NCBI GenBank assembly: GCA_016779945.1
Contig: JADHMR010000008.1
Coordinates: 5,001 to 39,181, forward strand
Source: Bacteroidia bacterium
GTDB lineage: Bacteria > Bacteroidota > Bacteroidia > NS11-12g > UBA9320
Reading direction: 5' to 3'
DNA length: 34,181 bases
Shown here: positions 18,199 through 28,035 of the stretch, in pieces
Position numbering within the stretch: position 1 is the first letter of the stretch
How the letters are laid out: each line of letters opens with the position of its first letter
Position numbers and translations under genes: made by a program
The notes under the pieces: model-generated
Databases searched by the model: none
What the model saw: the letters and a program-made list of their open reading frames with translations, nothing else
What the model was told of the DNA's origin: nothing

Positions 18199-19197
18199 TT
18201 AGTTCAGTAATTGAGTCAGTCTTTTTGCTTCTTCTTTAACATTTGAATTAGCGTAAACAACCTGATAAACAAAATCTAGAATGGGCATATAAATTTTATG
18301 TTCCTTGTTCAATTTGTAAATACTTTCGGTGGCATAGTAGCCCTCGGCTATCATTTCCATTTCCATAAGTGCAGAGGAAATAGCGTACCCTTTTCCGAGC
18401 ATCATACCAAATGTCCTGTTCCTACTATATTGAGAATACGCTGTAACAAGTAAATCCCCTAGATATGCACTATCATCGGCATCCCTGTCTATTGGATGAA
18501 CTGCCTCAATAAATCGTTTGATTTCTCGAATTGCATTACTAACTAAAACTGCTTGAAAATTATCTCCGTATCCCAAACTGTGACAAATTCCACATGCAAT
18601 TGAATAGACATTTTTCAATACTGCGGCAATCTCGGTTCCATAAATATCTGCACTTGGTAATACTGAGATATATTGGCATCTTAGAACCTTACAAATTTCA
18701 TCAACAAAATCTTGGTTTGTACTTGCAAATGTTAGATAACTCAATTTTTCTTGAGCAACTTCCTCAGCATGGCACGGACCTGTTATTACCCCAAAATCAG
18801 ACTCTTTTACGCCTTTATTTTCAAATAAATATTCTCCAACAATTTTCAGGGAATTGGGTTCCACACCTTTAATAGCAGAAATTATTTTCTTACCTTTTAG
18901 TTGGTCTGACGAAATATCATTGAGTAAGTCAGCAATGAATGCTGACGGTGTAACTAAAAGAATATAATCATTGGCTGATATAAGTTGTTCAATATCAGTA
19001 CTTGCTTTCAATCGGTTGGTGTCTAAACGTACTGACCGAAGATATTTTGGGTTTTTACCTTCAGCATTAATTTTTTGGGCTATTTTATCGCTCCTCACCC
19101 ACCAGTCTACTGATATTCGACTATTCTCTAGCAATATTTTTACTAAAGCTGTACCCCAACTTCCACTTCCTACAACTAGAATTCTGTCCATATTCAC
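18199..19197 (-). CDS. gpsA: Glycerol-3-phosphate dehydrogenase [NAD(P)+]
   Basis: ILVVGSGSWGTALVKILLEN, SAIKGVEPNSLKIVGEYL, GVITGPCHAEEVAQEKLSYLTF, LKNVYSIACGICHSLGYGDN, LGDLLVTAYSQYSRNRTFG. Confidence 0.96.
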   Translation of the reverse strand: MNMDRILVVGSGSWGTALVKILLENSRISVDWWVRSDKIAQKINAEGKNPKYLRSVRLDTNRLKASTDIEQLISANDYILLVTPSAFIADLLNDISSDQLKGKKIISAIKGVEPNSLKIVGEYLFENKGVKESDFGVITGPCHAEEVAQEKLSYLTFASTNQDFVDEICKVLRCQYISVLPSADIYGTEIAAVLKNVYSIACGICHSLGYGDNFQAVLVSNAIREIKRFIEAVHPIDRDADDSAYLGDLLVTAYSQYSRNRTFGMMLGKGYAISSALMEMEMIAEGYYATESIYKLNKEHKIYMPILDFVYQVVYANSNVKEEAKRLTQLLN

Positions 19198-19215
19198 ATG
19201 TGCAATATTAACAGA

Positions 19216-21075
19216 TTAATTCACTATGATTTTTTGTGAATTAATTTTCTGACCTGATCTATCGTATAATGCAAGAATATAAACTCCTGAAGACAGATCT
19301 TCAGTATTTAATAAAAAACGAGCATTGCCTTTTCTCACAGGCTCATTCGTAATTTCTTTTACAACACTGCCCAAGTTATTAACTAATTGAATCGTTACTT
19401 GGTCATCTACCATAAAATTAATTGAAATCTCAACGGACGATTCTACAGGATTCGGATAAACTAGAAATTTATCTTCTACAATTAAATCATTCTTTACGCT
19501 TAGTTTAGATAGCCATACGTTATTTCTTCCAAGGCTGTCACCGTAGCTTCCGCATAGCCATATAACACCTGGTTCGTTATACTTTCGTTGAATATCTGTA
19601 TAATCTCCCCATCGCTCGGCAGTGTCTGCCACAAATGTGTTGATTAAACTATCACCAGATTTTATGCTTACTACATTTGAATAAATTGATTCTAACCCCT
19701 CACTCTTGTTGTGATATATGGCACTCGTTCCTGCATATTCATTTTCGCCAACATGAGAAAACGTAATTACCATAGATTGATTGTCTAGTTTGGTATTCCC
19801 AGCAAACGCAATAGACGGATATGCAAAATCCAATTCATTAGATGAAATAATAGTTCCATTTACTTGTGGCATTTCATTCATTGAAGAAATAATTCCGTGA
19901 TAAATCCCTGACCGAATTTCGTCAGTTAAAATACTCGACTGAACATAATGAATTGTATTATCATGATATACTGCACTTAGCACTCGGGTATCATTTGTTT
20001 GCAATCTATATCCAACAACAGGCTGGTATGCCGTGGGTGGCACTCCATAAGGTAAATCTGTCGTTAACACACTTAATTTGTGCTGAGCATTTCCAGCGAT
20101 TGTTGAATTTGTTATCTCATGCAGGAACAGAGTGTCATTTGACAACGCATCAGGTCTTACAGACAAGAAATACATATTTTCCTGATCAAAATCTATACCC
20201 GGCTGAACAGGACAAATACTCCAAACCGGTTTATTATTGTAGTTTATGCCAGAAAAAAGATTTTGTCTTAAATCTTCATTTCCATCATAACCGTCTTGTT
20301 TGTTGACCTGCCATATAAAGCTCTCAACAAAACCCTCTTGCCAACTTTCGTTATCTCTAAGAAGATTAACAGTAATATATAAATCGGTCTTGTTATGAGC
20401 AATAATTGGGTAGTCACTCCAGGTTTTCCCTCCAAGTGGTTTTCCATTTAAGGCATAAAAATTCCATGATTGCGTGGGATCGTTTGTTTCAGTAAAACCG
20501 ACTACGATACGCGTATCTGCACTTGTACTTCCTTCTAAGAAAACGAGGATAAATCGGTCAGACAAAGGATCATAGATTACTTTGGGATCATAGTATCGAT
20601 CAAGTAATCCTAATTGACCAGCTGTCATGCCATACAAACTCTTAAAACCTAGTCGTTCTCCTTTTTCATTGAGTATAGTCACAGTTGTATTGATAGCACT
20701 TACTATAAACCCATCATTACTAATCGCCATGGTATTATCATTTGGAATACCAGCCATTCCAATTGGTTTGCCATTAAAACTTGATTCAATATTTGGTGTC
20801 AATTCCTCTGGTGAATTTAAATATGAGGACTTACTCTTTACTAGCGTTCGTTTTCGTTGTGAATCAATAATTGCTTTCACTTTTTTACTCCTCATAATTG
20901 GCATAGGAGCAGCTTCTAAATTTTTAAGTCTACTCAACTCCAATTGAGTACTTTTTTCGCTGAAATTAATCTTCCAATGTTTATCTACCGGAACATTTGA
21001 TAAACGCTTGGTTTCGATTTGACCAAAAACAGTCAAAGACACAATATAACATACTAGTAATAAGGAATTTCTCAT
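19216..21075 (-). CDS. Secreted protein with T9SS type A C-terminal sorting domain
   Basis: N-terminal signal peptide; C-terminal VYPNPVESSVEISI...VQLVNNLGSVVKEI...LSSGVYILALYDRSGQKINSQKIIVN pattern. Confidence 0.88.
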   Translation of the reverse strand: MRNSLLLVCYIVSLTVFGQIETKRLSNVPVDKHWKINFSEKSTQLELSRLKNLEAAPMPIMRSKKVKAIIDSQRKRTLVKSKSSYLNSPEELTPNIESSFNGKPIGMAGIPNDNTMAISNDGFIVSAINTTVTILNEKGERLGFKSLYGMTAGQLGLLDRYYDPKVIYDPLSDRFILVFLEGSTSADTRIVVGFTETNDPTQSWNFYALNGKPLGGKTWSDYPIIAHNKTDLYITVNLLRDNESWQEGFVESFIWQVNKQDGYDGNEDLRQNLFSGINYNNKPVWSICPVQPGIDFDQENMYFLSVRPDALSNDTLFLHEITNSTIAGNAQHKLSVLTTDLPYGVPPTAYQPVVGYRLQTNDTRVLSAVYHDNTIHYVQSSILTDEIRSGIYHGIISSMNEMPQVNGTIISSNELDFAYPSIAFAGNTKLDNQSMVITFSHVGENEYAGTSAIYHNKSEGLESIYSNVVSIKSGDSLINTFVADTAERWGDYTDIQRKYNEPGVIWLCGSYGDSLGRNNVWLSKLSVKNDLIVEDKFLVYPNPVESSVEISINFMVDDQVTIQLVNNLGSVVKEITNEPVRKGNARFLLNTEDLSSGVYILALYDRSGQKINSQKIIVN

Positions 21076-21083
21076 GTATAGTT

Positions 21084-21091
21084 CAAATATA
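21084..21091 (-). promoter_or_regulatory. Candidate -7 element TATATTTG 8 nt upstream of the T9SS-protein ATG
   Basis: Exact TAnnTTTG; no correctly spaced TTG. Confidence 0.25.
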
Positions 21092-21103
21092 ACAAATGAT
21101 CAA

Positions 21104-21868
21104 CTAAGGTTTTATTTTGGCAATATTTTCCTTAGAAAAGAACGAGTCTTGAATGTTTTCATTAAAAATAATTTTAGAATATTTAATAGTTGTTTTATGC
21201 CCCGATTTATTGGTTGGAATCATGACTAACTTAGACGCTAATTTTCTCCCACTAAATACTTTTAATTCACTTCCAATTAATGTGTTAACCTCCGATAAAT
21301 CTTCGTCATAGAATACTGTTTTTAGTTGAATATACTCCTCTTTATCGATGTATAAAACTAGCTTCCCCCACAAAACATCAGCCTCAGTTTTGGGTAATAA
21401 TTCAATGACATGGCATCCCCTTCCAGAAACCGTCTGACTACCTATTATTTTGGCAGTATAATCATTAACTAATTTGGTTAATTTAACCAAATCATCTGCA
21501 CTCAAATCAGTACCCATCCAACTTTGATTGAGCATTGTAGCAGGTAATTTAATAGTTTTTCGGATTTTGGGTAGGTAATTATAGACGTTATTACCATTTT
21601 TCATGTAAACAGTCCCTTTATCTTTCTCTGGACCAGAAACATACGCAGCTGCTAATTCTTTTCCCTTTGACCAAGTGTGTAATTCCATTTTTTTTGTCCA
21701 TCTGGGCCGCTCAATAGTAACCTCTAACTCTGCATACATCGATGAAGAAACTAATTTTTGTTCTACCTTTTTTAGGACCTGAAGAGCATTGGGCTGATCT
21801 GCCAGGGTGAATCCATAAATAAAAAATAGGAAAAGGAAAACAGTGGATCTATAAATAGGATTAGTCAT
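21104..21868 (-). CDS. Outer membrane lipoprotein-sorting protein (LolA-like fold)
   Basis: LQVLKKVEQKL...MYAELEVTIERPRWTKKMELHTWSKGKE, PEKDKGTVYMKNGNNVYNYLPKIRKTIKLPATMLNQSWMGTDLSADDLVK; signal peptide. Confidence 0.88.
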   Translation of the reverse strand: MTNPIYRSTVFLFLFFIYGFTLADQPNALQVLKKVEQKLVSSSMYAELEVTIERPRWTKKMELHTWSKGKELAAAYVSGPEKDKGTVYMKNGNNVYNYLPKIRKTIKLPATMLNQSWMGTDLSADDLVKLTKLVNDYTAKIIGSQTVSGRGCHVIELLPKTEADVLWGKLVLYIDKEEYIQLKTVFYDEDLSEVNTLIGSELKVFSGRKLASKLVMIPTNKSGHKTTIKYSKIIFNENIQDSFFSKENIAKIKP

Positions 21869-21902
21869 TTAATAACAAACGATATAGTTGCTATTTTGAT
21901 TG

Positions 21903-21931
21903 CAAATGTAAATCTCTAAATTCGCCGACAA
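21903..21931 (-). promoter_or_regulatory. Candidate promoter (TTG-N18-TACATTTG) for the LolA-like/T9SS/gpsA gene group
   Basis: Minus strand reads TTG TCGGCGAATTTAGAGATT TACATTTG. Confidence 0.55.
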
Positions 21932-21932
21932 T

Positions 21933-23297
21933 ATGACAAGCGAGCAATATATAGAAAACAATCAGGATAAATTTTTGAACGAACTCTTTGACCTTTTAAG
22001 AATACCTAGCATCAGTGCTGATTCTGCCTATGCTGCGGATGTTCAACGTTGTGCAGAATATACTGCTATGAGACTCAAAGAAGCCGGTGCAGATAATGTA
22101 ACTCTTGAACAAACAGCGGGTAACCCTATTGTTTACGGTGATAAAATTATAGACCCCAATAAACCAACCATTTTAGTTTATGGCCATTATGATGTTCAAC
22201 CGTCAGTCCCTGATGAGCTATGGAACACCCCTCCATTTGAACCTACGATAAAAGATGGAAATATATATGCTCGAGGTGCTTGTGATGATAAAGGTCAGTT
22301 TTATATGCATCTCAAAGCTTTTGAAACTATGATGCAAACAGATACACTTCATTGCAACGTGAAGTTTATGATTGAGGGAGAAGAAGAAATTGGAAGCACC
22401 AATTTAGGTATTTATGTAAAAGAATATAAAGAGAAACTCGCAGCTGATGTGGTTCTTATTTCAGATACAGGCATGATTGCTAATGATGTTCCAAGTATTG
22501 ATACTGGTCTTCGAGGATTAAGTTATGTTGAGGTAGAAGTAACCGGACCAAAAATTGACCTTCATAGCGGAACCTTTGGAGGTGCAGTGGCCAACCCTAT
22601 TAATGTACTGTGTAGTATGATTAGCAGTTTGCATGACGAAAATCGTCATATTACGATTCCAGGTTTTTATGACAAAGTAGATGTAGTGAGTGACGCTGAT
22701 CGAGAGGCCATGAGTAAAACGCCGTTTAGTCTCGATGAATTCAAAAATGAATTAGCAGTAGATGATGTGATGGGTGAATCTGGTTACTCAACTATTGAAA
22801 GAACAGGAATCAGACCAACACTTGATGTAAACGGAATCTGGGGTGGGTATACAGGTGAAGGTGCCAAAACTGTATTACCAAGCAAAGCGTATGCAAAAAT
22901 TAGTATGCGACTTGTGCCAAGTCAAACCTCGCAAGAAATCACTCAATTATTCCAAGACCATTTCGAAAAAATTGCACCTAAATCTGTCAAAGTAAAAGTT
23001 ACTCCTCATCACGGAGGTGAAGCTGCGGTTACTCCTACCGACAGCCCTGCATATAAAGCAGCTAGTAGAGCAATGGAAAAAACATTTGGAAAAGAACCTG
23101 TTCCTACTCGTGGTGGCGGAAGTATCCCGATAGTTGCCCTTTTTGAAGAAGTATTAGGTTTAAAGACAGTATTATTAGGCTTCGGTTTAGATAGTGATGC
23201 CATTCATTCCCCCAACGAAAAATATGGTTTATTCAATTTCTATAAAGGCATTGAAACTATCCCATACTTCTATGAATATTTTGCTGAAGAAAGTTAG
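21933..23297 (+). CDS. M20-family dipeptidase
   Basis: LVYGHYDVQPSVPDELWNTPPFEP, YARGACDDKGQFYMHLKA, MIEGEEEIGS, DLHSGTFGGAVANP. Confidence 0.94.
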   Translation: MTSEQYIENNQDKFLNELFDLLRIPSISADSAYAADVQRCAEYTAMRLKEAGADNVTLEQTAGNPIVYGDKIIDPNKPTILVYGHYDVQPSVPDELWNTPPFEPTIKDGNIYARGACDDKGQFYMHLKAFETMMQTDTLHCNVKFMIEGEEEIGSTNLGIYVKEYKEKLAADVVLISDTGMIANDVPSIDTGLRGLSYVEVEVTGPKIDLHSGTFGGAVANPINVLCSMISSLHDENRHITIPGFYDKVDVVSDADREAMSKTPFSLDEFKNELAVDDVMGESGYSTIERTGIRPTLDVNGIWGGYTGEGAKTVLPSKAYAKISMRLVPSQTSQEITQLFQDHFEKIAPKSVKVKVTPHHGGEAAVTPTDSPAYKAASRAMEKTFGKEPVPTRGGGSIPIVALFEEVLGLKTVLLGFGLDSDAIHSPNEKYGLFNFYKGIETIPYFYEYFAEES

Positions 23298-23389
23298 CAC
23301 TTTTTGACATTCGTCACAAGAAGGTAAAATATACTTCAGATTAAATTATAACAAACTAATATCCTTTGGAGTAGATATATTTGTTACTC

Positions 23390-26300
23390 ATGCATTGTTT
23401 GTTACCATTCTCAAAAATCAAATTATTTATATTATTTGGTCTTGTCACCTCCTATAATCTAGCTTTTCCTCAATCATTAAACTATAAGGATATGATGATT
23501 GATAATTCCTATAATTTCTACGAAGTGGTAGAAGCTGCGGATCGATACTTTGATGAACACGGTAGAGGTAAAGGTTCTGGATTTAAAATATTTGAACGTT
23601 GGAAATCAGAAAATGAAAGTAAATATTTTCCATCAGGTGATCGATTTAACGTAAATCACTATCTCCCACAAGAGGCCTATACAGAATTCATAAAAAGCAA
23701 TGCTCATTTAAAACACAAAACTTCATTTCCAAATGGATGGGTAGAACTTGGTCCGTGGGATGCAAACAATGTAACCAGTCATTACTCCCCCGGCATAGGA
23801 CGTGTAGAAACTTTTTGGGTAAATCCAAATAATGATAAACACATGTTCATCGGGAGTAGAAGTGGTGGTTTTTGGAGAACAACTGACGGCGGTGCCAACT
23901 GGGAAAATACCACCGATTTTTTAGTTGCTTCTGGAGTTCCCGCTTTGGCTGTAAATCCTTCTAACATTAATGAAATTTTAATTTCTGTAGAACATGGTGG
24001 TGCAGGTTACACACACGGAATATACAGGAGTACTGATGGTGGCTCTACATGGATCGAATCAGATTTCAACCCTACTAATCTTGGATGGGGTGGTTTGGGC
24101 GATAATGAACATATCTATAAGATAGCGTATCACCCTAATGTGGCAAATCAGATTTTTATATGCTCTACCAAAGGCTTATTTGTATCTAATGATAATTTAA
24201 GTACATGGAGTAGCCCCTTTAATGGAAGAACAACAGATGTAAATTTTCATCCAACAAAAAATACAACTATTTATGCCTATCGATATGTTACCTCTGATAT
24301 AAACAGAATAAAAATTTCTACTGATGGTGGAACTTCTTTTTCTAACGGAGGTAGTCTACCCAATAATGGCAATAAAAGGGTTTATCTATCATGTTCGCCA
24401 GCAGAGCCCTCACACGTATATGCAGCTTCTACAGATAATGTATACAAATCAACTACTGAGGGAATTTTGTTTACCGCACTTAGCAACCCCAATAGTAGTG
24501 GTCTTGCTTTTGCAGTATCCGATGTTAATACCAACAACATGATTTATGGTTATGTTGATCTTTTTGCTTCTACAGATGGGGGAATCAACTTTACCCAAAA
24601 AACTGAATGGGCTAACCAAAATGATGCTTATATCCATGCAGATTTAAGAATTGCTGAATGCGTAAATGGAACATTTTATGTTGGGACTGATGGTTATTTT
24701 GCAAAGAGTAATGATAATGGAAATACTTGGACACGTCTTAATGATGGAACTGCTATTCGAGAATTTTATGCTGTTGGACTTGGTCAAGGAAATTACGATT
24801 TGAATATGGCTGGATCTCAAGATAATGGCAGCAGTATACTAAATGAAGAGGGTTGGGTTGAATGGAACGGTGGAGACGGAATGGAAGGTTTAGTACACCC
24901 ATTGAATAAAGACTGGATGATTGGTAGTTGGCAGTTTGGAACTCGAAACTTTACCAGAAATGGTGGTTTAAACAGAAATGGATGCGGTAACCCCGATGGC
25001 GGAAGTCAATATGCCGCTTGGGAGGCCCCCTTACTTCAAAACCCACAAAATAGTATGCAGGTGTACCACTTTAGTGATACCGTTTATTCAGGAAATAATT
25101 TTGGAAGACAATGGCAATTTAAGTCTAGTCCTAATATTGGAATAATCTCAGAAGCTGCAATTGCGGAAACAGATTCCAATGTAATAGCAGTAGCCAGAAA
25201 TAACCAAATTCGACTCACTAATAACGGAGGTATATCTTGGATTGACATTGGCAATGGTCTACCTGGTCACTATGTTCGAGATATTGCATTTGATCCTAAA
25301 GATAAAAACAAGATTGTAGTTGTTTTTAATCGCTATCAAAATGACAACCAAAAAGTATATTTATCCAACGATCAAGGTGCGACTTGGGAAAACATAACCC
25401 ACAACCTCGGGAATATGCCTCTTCGCACAGTGGTGATTGATCATAGTGATTCATCATACATCTACGTAGGTGGAGAAATTGGAGTCTACTATAAAAGTAA
25501 ATCCGCTAATCAATGGACATTGTACAATAATAACCTCCCTAATGTTACGGTTAAAGATCTTGAAATTCATTATGGAAGCAACACATTAAGAGCCGCTACT
25601 TGGGGTCGAGGCTTATGGGAATATACCCTTGTTGGTAGAAATAACTTCCCATCGATTACTCATACTTCGATTACTAACACTCCTACTGATGAGACTCCAA
25701 AAGATGGTGTCGATCAGTACATTACATCCATTATCGAATCAGACCAACCTTTGTCCGAGGTAAAGGTATTGTGGAATGTAAATGACTTTTCATTAGATAG
25801 CAGTATATCCATGAAAAATATAGGAGCTAATACATGGAGATCAACTAAGCCGATTAGCTCGAACTTCCAAGGTGATCGAATTTATTTTAAAGTGATTGCC
25901 AAAACAGAGAATGGTGATCAATCTGAGACTTATGTTTTTGATTACTTCATCAAAGAATTTACATATTGTATTCCAAATACGAGTGGTTCAAGTTCAGACT
26001 ACATTAATTATGTAAAATTAGAAACGATTGAGAACACCTCAGGTAAGGAATCTTATGGTGATTTTACTGATCAATCTACCGAACTTGAAATTGGAAAAGA
26101 ATATACAATCGAAGTGGCAATGGCTTATGTTTTTGAACAAGATTCAGTTACCGCTTGGATTGACTACAATCGTGACTCCGAATTTTCTAATGAAGAACAA
26201 ATTATATTCACAGAACTCAATAGTGCAAGTAAATCAGCAACCGGCTTGTTCACTGTACCTGATGATGCATTAGTTAATAAGAATTTAAGACTTCGGGTCC

Positions 26301-26644
26301 GAAGTCAATATTACACCAATCCAATGGATGCCTGCAGAAATACTCCTGGAGAAGTTGAAGATTATACGATAACTGTAAAGAAACCAGAAGTAAATAATAT
26401 ACCTGTAAATATTGCTCCAATTATAGCAATTACGCCAAATCCTACGAAAGGATTATTTGAAGTTAGTGTTGGAGAAAAAGATAATATTCAAATAAATGTC
26501 ATTGATGTTTCTGGGAAAATTATACATCAACAAAAAGGATATTCAGACACATTTATTATAAACGAGGAAATTCCAAGAGGAACGTACATCGTTCAGGTAA
26601 TATCCTCAAAAGGTTCGGGTGCTAAAAAACTTATTGTTCAGTAA
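23390..26644 (+). CDS. Secreted BNR/VPS10-type beta-propeller protein with GEVED domain and T9SS sorting domain
   Basis: Repeated STDGGxTW / SNDQGATWENI motifs; GEVED-like AWIDYNRDSEFSNEEQI...RVRSQYY...GEVEDYTITV; C-terminal ITPNPTKGLFEV...GTYIVQVISSKGSGAKKLIVQ. ATG at 23390 preferred over TTG 23381. Confidence 0.9.
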   Translation: MHCLLPFSKIKLFILFGLVTSYNLAFPQSLNYKDMMIDNSYNFYEVVEAADRYFDEHGRGKGSGFKIFERWKSENESKYFPSGDRFNVNHYLPQEAYTEFIKSNAHLKHKTSFPNGWVELGPWDANNVTSHYSPGIGRVETFWVNPNNDKHMFIGSRSGGFWRTTDGGANWENTTDFLVASGVPALAVNPSNINEILISVEHGGAGYTHGIYRSTDGGSTWIESDFNPTNLGWGGLGDNEHIYKIAYHPNVANQIFICSTKGLFVSNDNLSTWSSPFNGRTTDVNFHPTKNTTIYAYRYVTSDINRIKISTDGGTSFSNGGSLPNNGNKRVYLSCSPAEPSHVYAASTDNVYKSTTEGILFTALSNPNSSGLAFAVSDVNTNNMIYGYVDLFASTDGGINFTQKTEWANQNDAYIHADLRIAECVNGTFYVGTDGYFAKSNDNGNTWTRLNDGTAIREFYAVGLGQGNYDLNMAGSQDNGSSILNEEGWVEWNGGDGMEGLVHPLNKDWMIGSWQFGTRNFTRNGGLNRNGCGNPDGGSQYAAWEAPLLQNPQNSMQVYHFSDTVYSGNNFGRQWQFKSSPNIGIISEAAIAETDSNVIAVARNNQIRLTNNGGISWIDIGNGLPGHYVRDIAFDPKDKNKIVVVFNRYQNDNQKVYLSNDQGATWENITHNLGNMPLRTVVIDHSDSSYIYVGGEIGVYYKSKSANQWTLYNNNLPNVTVKDLEIHYGSNTLRAATWGRGLWEYTLVGRNNFPSITHTSITNTPTDETPKDGVDQYITSIIESDQPLSEVKVLWNVNDFSLDSSISMKNIGANTWRSTKPISSNFQGDRIYFKVIAKTENGDQSETYVFDYFIKEFTYCIPNTSGSSSDYINYVKLETIENTSGKESYGDFTDQSTELEIGKEYTIEVAMAYVFEQDSVTAWIDYNRDSEFSNEEQIIFTELNSASKSATGLFTVPDDALVNKNLRLRVRSQYYTNPMDACRNTPGEVEDYTITVKKPEVNNIPVNIAPIIAITPNPTKGLFEVSVGEKDNIQINVIDVSGKIIHQQKGYSDTFIINEEIPRGTYIVQVISSKGSGAKKLIVQ

Positions 26645-26651
26645 AATCCAA

Positions 26652-27971
26652 TTAAGCAAACCATTCTTCAACGAATGCTCTGTCATTAATTTTATTCTCA
26701 AAATTGGAGGCTATTAAGTCATAAACACGTTGCGTGTTTTGAGCACCTTTGGTTTTAGCGTCATCATAAGGAATCTTACTGAATGTCACCATCTCATATT
26801 GAGATTTAAATAAATCTGGATGTAATTCACAAAGTTGATGTTCTATCTTTTTGTAATGTAGAAAATCTTTATCGCCAACTAAGTCTCTCATTTCAATAAA
26901 ATTTTGTAAAGCTAAATCTGCAATAGCGTCTGCATTTGGTTTACGTCTTTTTTGATATTCGTTCATTGCCCTGTCCCATTCTTCAAACTCTTCTAAGCAA
27001 TTATCTAATTCAACACAATCTTCAAAAGCACAATTCATCCCCTGGCCATAAAATGGTACAATAGCATGACATGCATCACCTATCAACGTAGCTTTCTTCA
27101 TATGCCACGGATAACATCTAACTGTCACTAAACTACCTACTGGATTTTGTTTAAAATCCTCCAATAGTTCAGGCATTAAAGGAACAGCATCTGCAAAATA
27201 AGTATTCATAAAATCAAGAATTTCTTGATCAGAGTTAATATGATTAAAGCCTACATCTCCCTCATACGGCATAAATAAAGTGCACGTAAATGATTTATCT
27301 GGATTGGGAAGAGCAATCATCATGAAATTACCCCGAGGCCAAATATGTAAGGAATCGGGATCCATAGCAAAATCACCCTCAGGAGTTGGCGTAATATTTA
27401 ACTCCTTGTAACCACTCTTAGTGTAGCTTTGAGAATAATCAAATCGATCATTCTTCATCATTTTTAGTCTAACAGGTGAATATGCCCCATCACTTCCCAA
27501 AATGTAATCAGAATGGACTTCTTTGGTCTCTCCAGTTTCTGTATCAAGAAATTTACATATGCTATTTTCGATATCCACTTCCTGACACCTCATATTAAAA
27601 AATTGATTCACATTTTCGTGTTCGTCTGCCAATTTTAATAACTGGATATTCAGATGAGCTCTGCTTACAGAATTGATTACTTGACCATCCTTACCATAAG
27701 GTTGATAAGCCAAATTTCCTTTTTCGTCATGCATCATTCTACCAGCCATTGGTATTGCTTGGTCCAGAACTAGTTGGTCCAAACCCACTCGCTTTAGAGC
27801 ATCAATGCCTCGTGTAGAAAGTGCTAAATTAATTGATCGACCCGCAGGTATTTCTACATTACGCATATCAGGTCGACGTTCGTATATGTTAACCTCAAAT
27901 CCTCTTTTTGCTAAGTATACAGCCACTAAAGAGCCTGCTAATCCACCTCCTACTAACGTTATCCTTTTCAT
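26652..27971 (-). CDS. kmo: Kynurenine 3-monooxygenase-type FAD monooxygenase
   Basis: MKRITLVGGGLAGSLVAVYLAKRGFEVNIYERRPDMR, GRSINLALSTRGIDALKRVGL, TLIGDACHAIVPFYGQGMNCAFEDC. ATG at 27971 preferred. Confidence 0.93.
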   Translation of the reverse strand: MKRITLVGGGLAGSLVAVYLAKRGFEVNIYERRPDMRNVEIPAGRSINLALSTRGIDALKRVGLDQLVLDQAIPMAGRMMHDEKGNLAYQPYGKDGQVINSVSRAHLNIQLLKLADEHENVNQFFNMRCQEVDIENSICKFLDTETGETKEVHSDYILGSDGAYSPVRLKMMKNDRFDYSQSYTKSGYKELNITPTPEGDFAMDPDSLHIWPRGNFMMIALPNPDKSFTCTLFMPYEGDVGFNHINSDQEILDFMNTYFADAVPLMPELLEDFKQNPVGSLVTVRCYPWHMKKATLIGDACHAIVPFYGQGMNCAFEDCVELDNCLEEFEEWDRAMNEYQKRRKPNADAIADLALQNFIEMRDLVGDKDFLHYKKIEHQLCELHPDLFKSQYEMVTFSKIPYDDAKTKGAQNTQRVYDLIASNFENKINDRAFVEEWFA

Positions 27972-27980
27972 GTTATGTAT

Positions 27981-27988
27981 CAAAATTA
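27981..27988 (-). promoter_or_regulatory. Candidate -7 element TAATTTTG upstream of kmo
   Basis: Exact TAnnTTTG ending 9 nt before the ATG; no correctly spaced TTG. Confidence 0.25.
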
Positions 27989-28035
27989 CTCAACCTTTGT
28001 ATTTTTACGATATTTGTTTCAATCTAAATTAGAAT

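Noticed and set aside
19953-20947. Antisense ORFs of 117 and 106 aa opposite the T9SS protein
   Set aside because: Shadow ORFs within a coding frame that has clear signal peptide and T9SS domain.
23376-23383. Considered calling TATATTTG a full promoter for the BNR-T9SS gene
   Set aside because: No TTG 17-23 bp upstream; kept only as part of the -7-box pattern, not as a stand-alone promoter feature.
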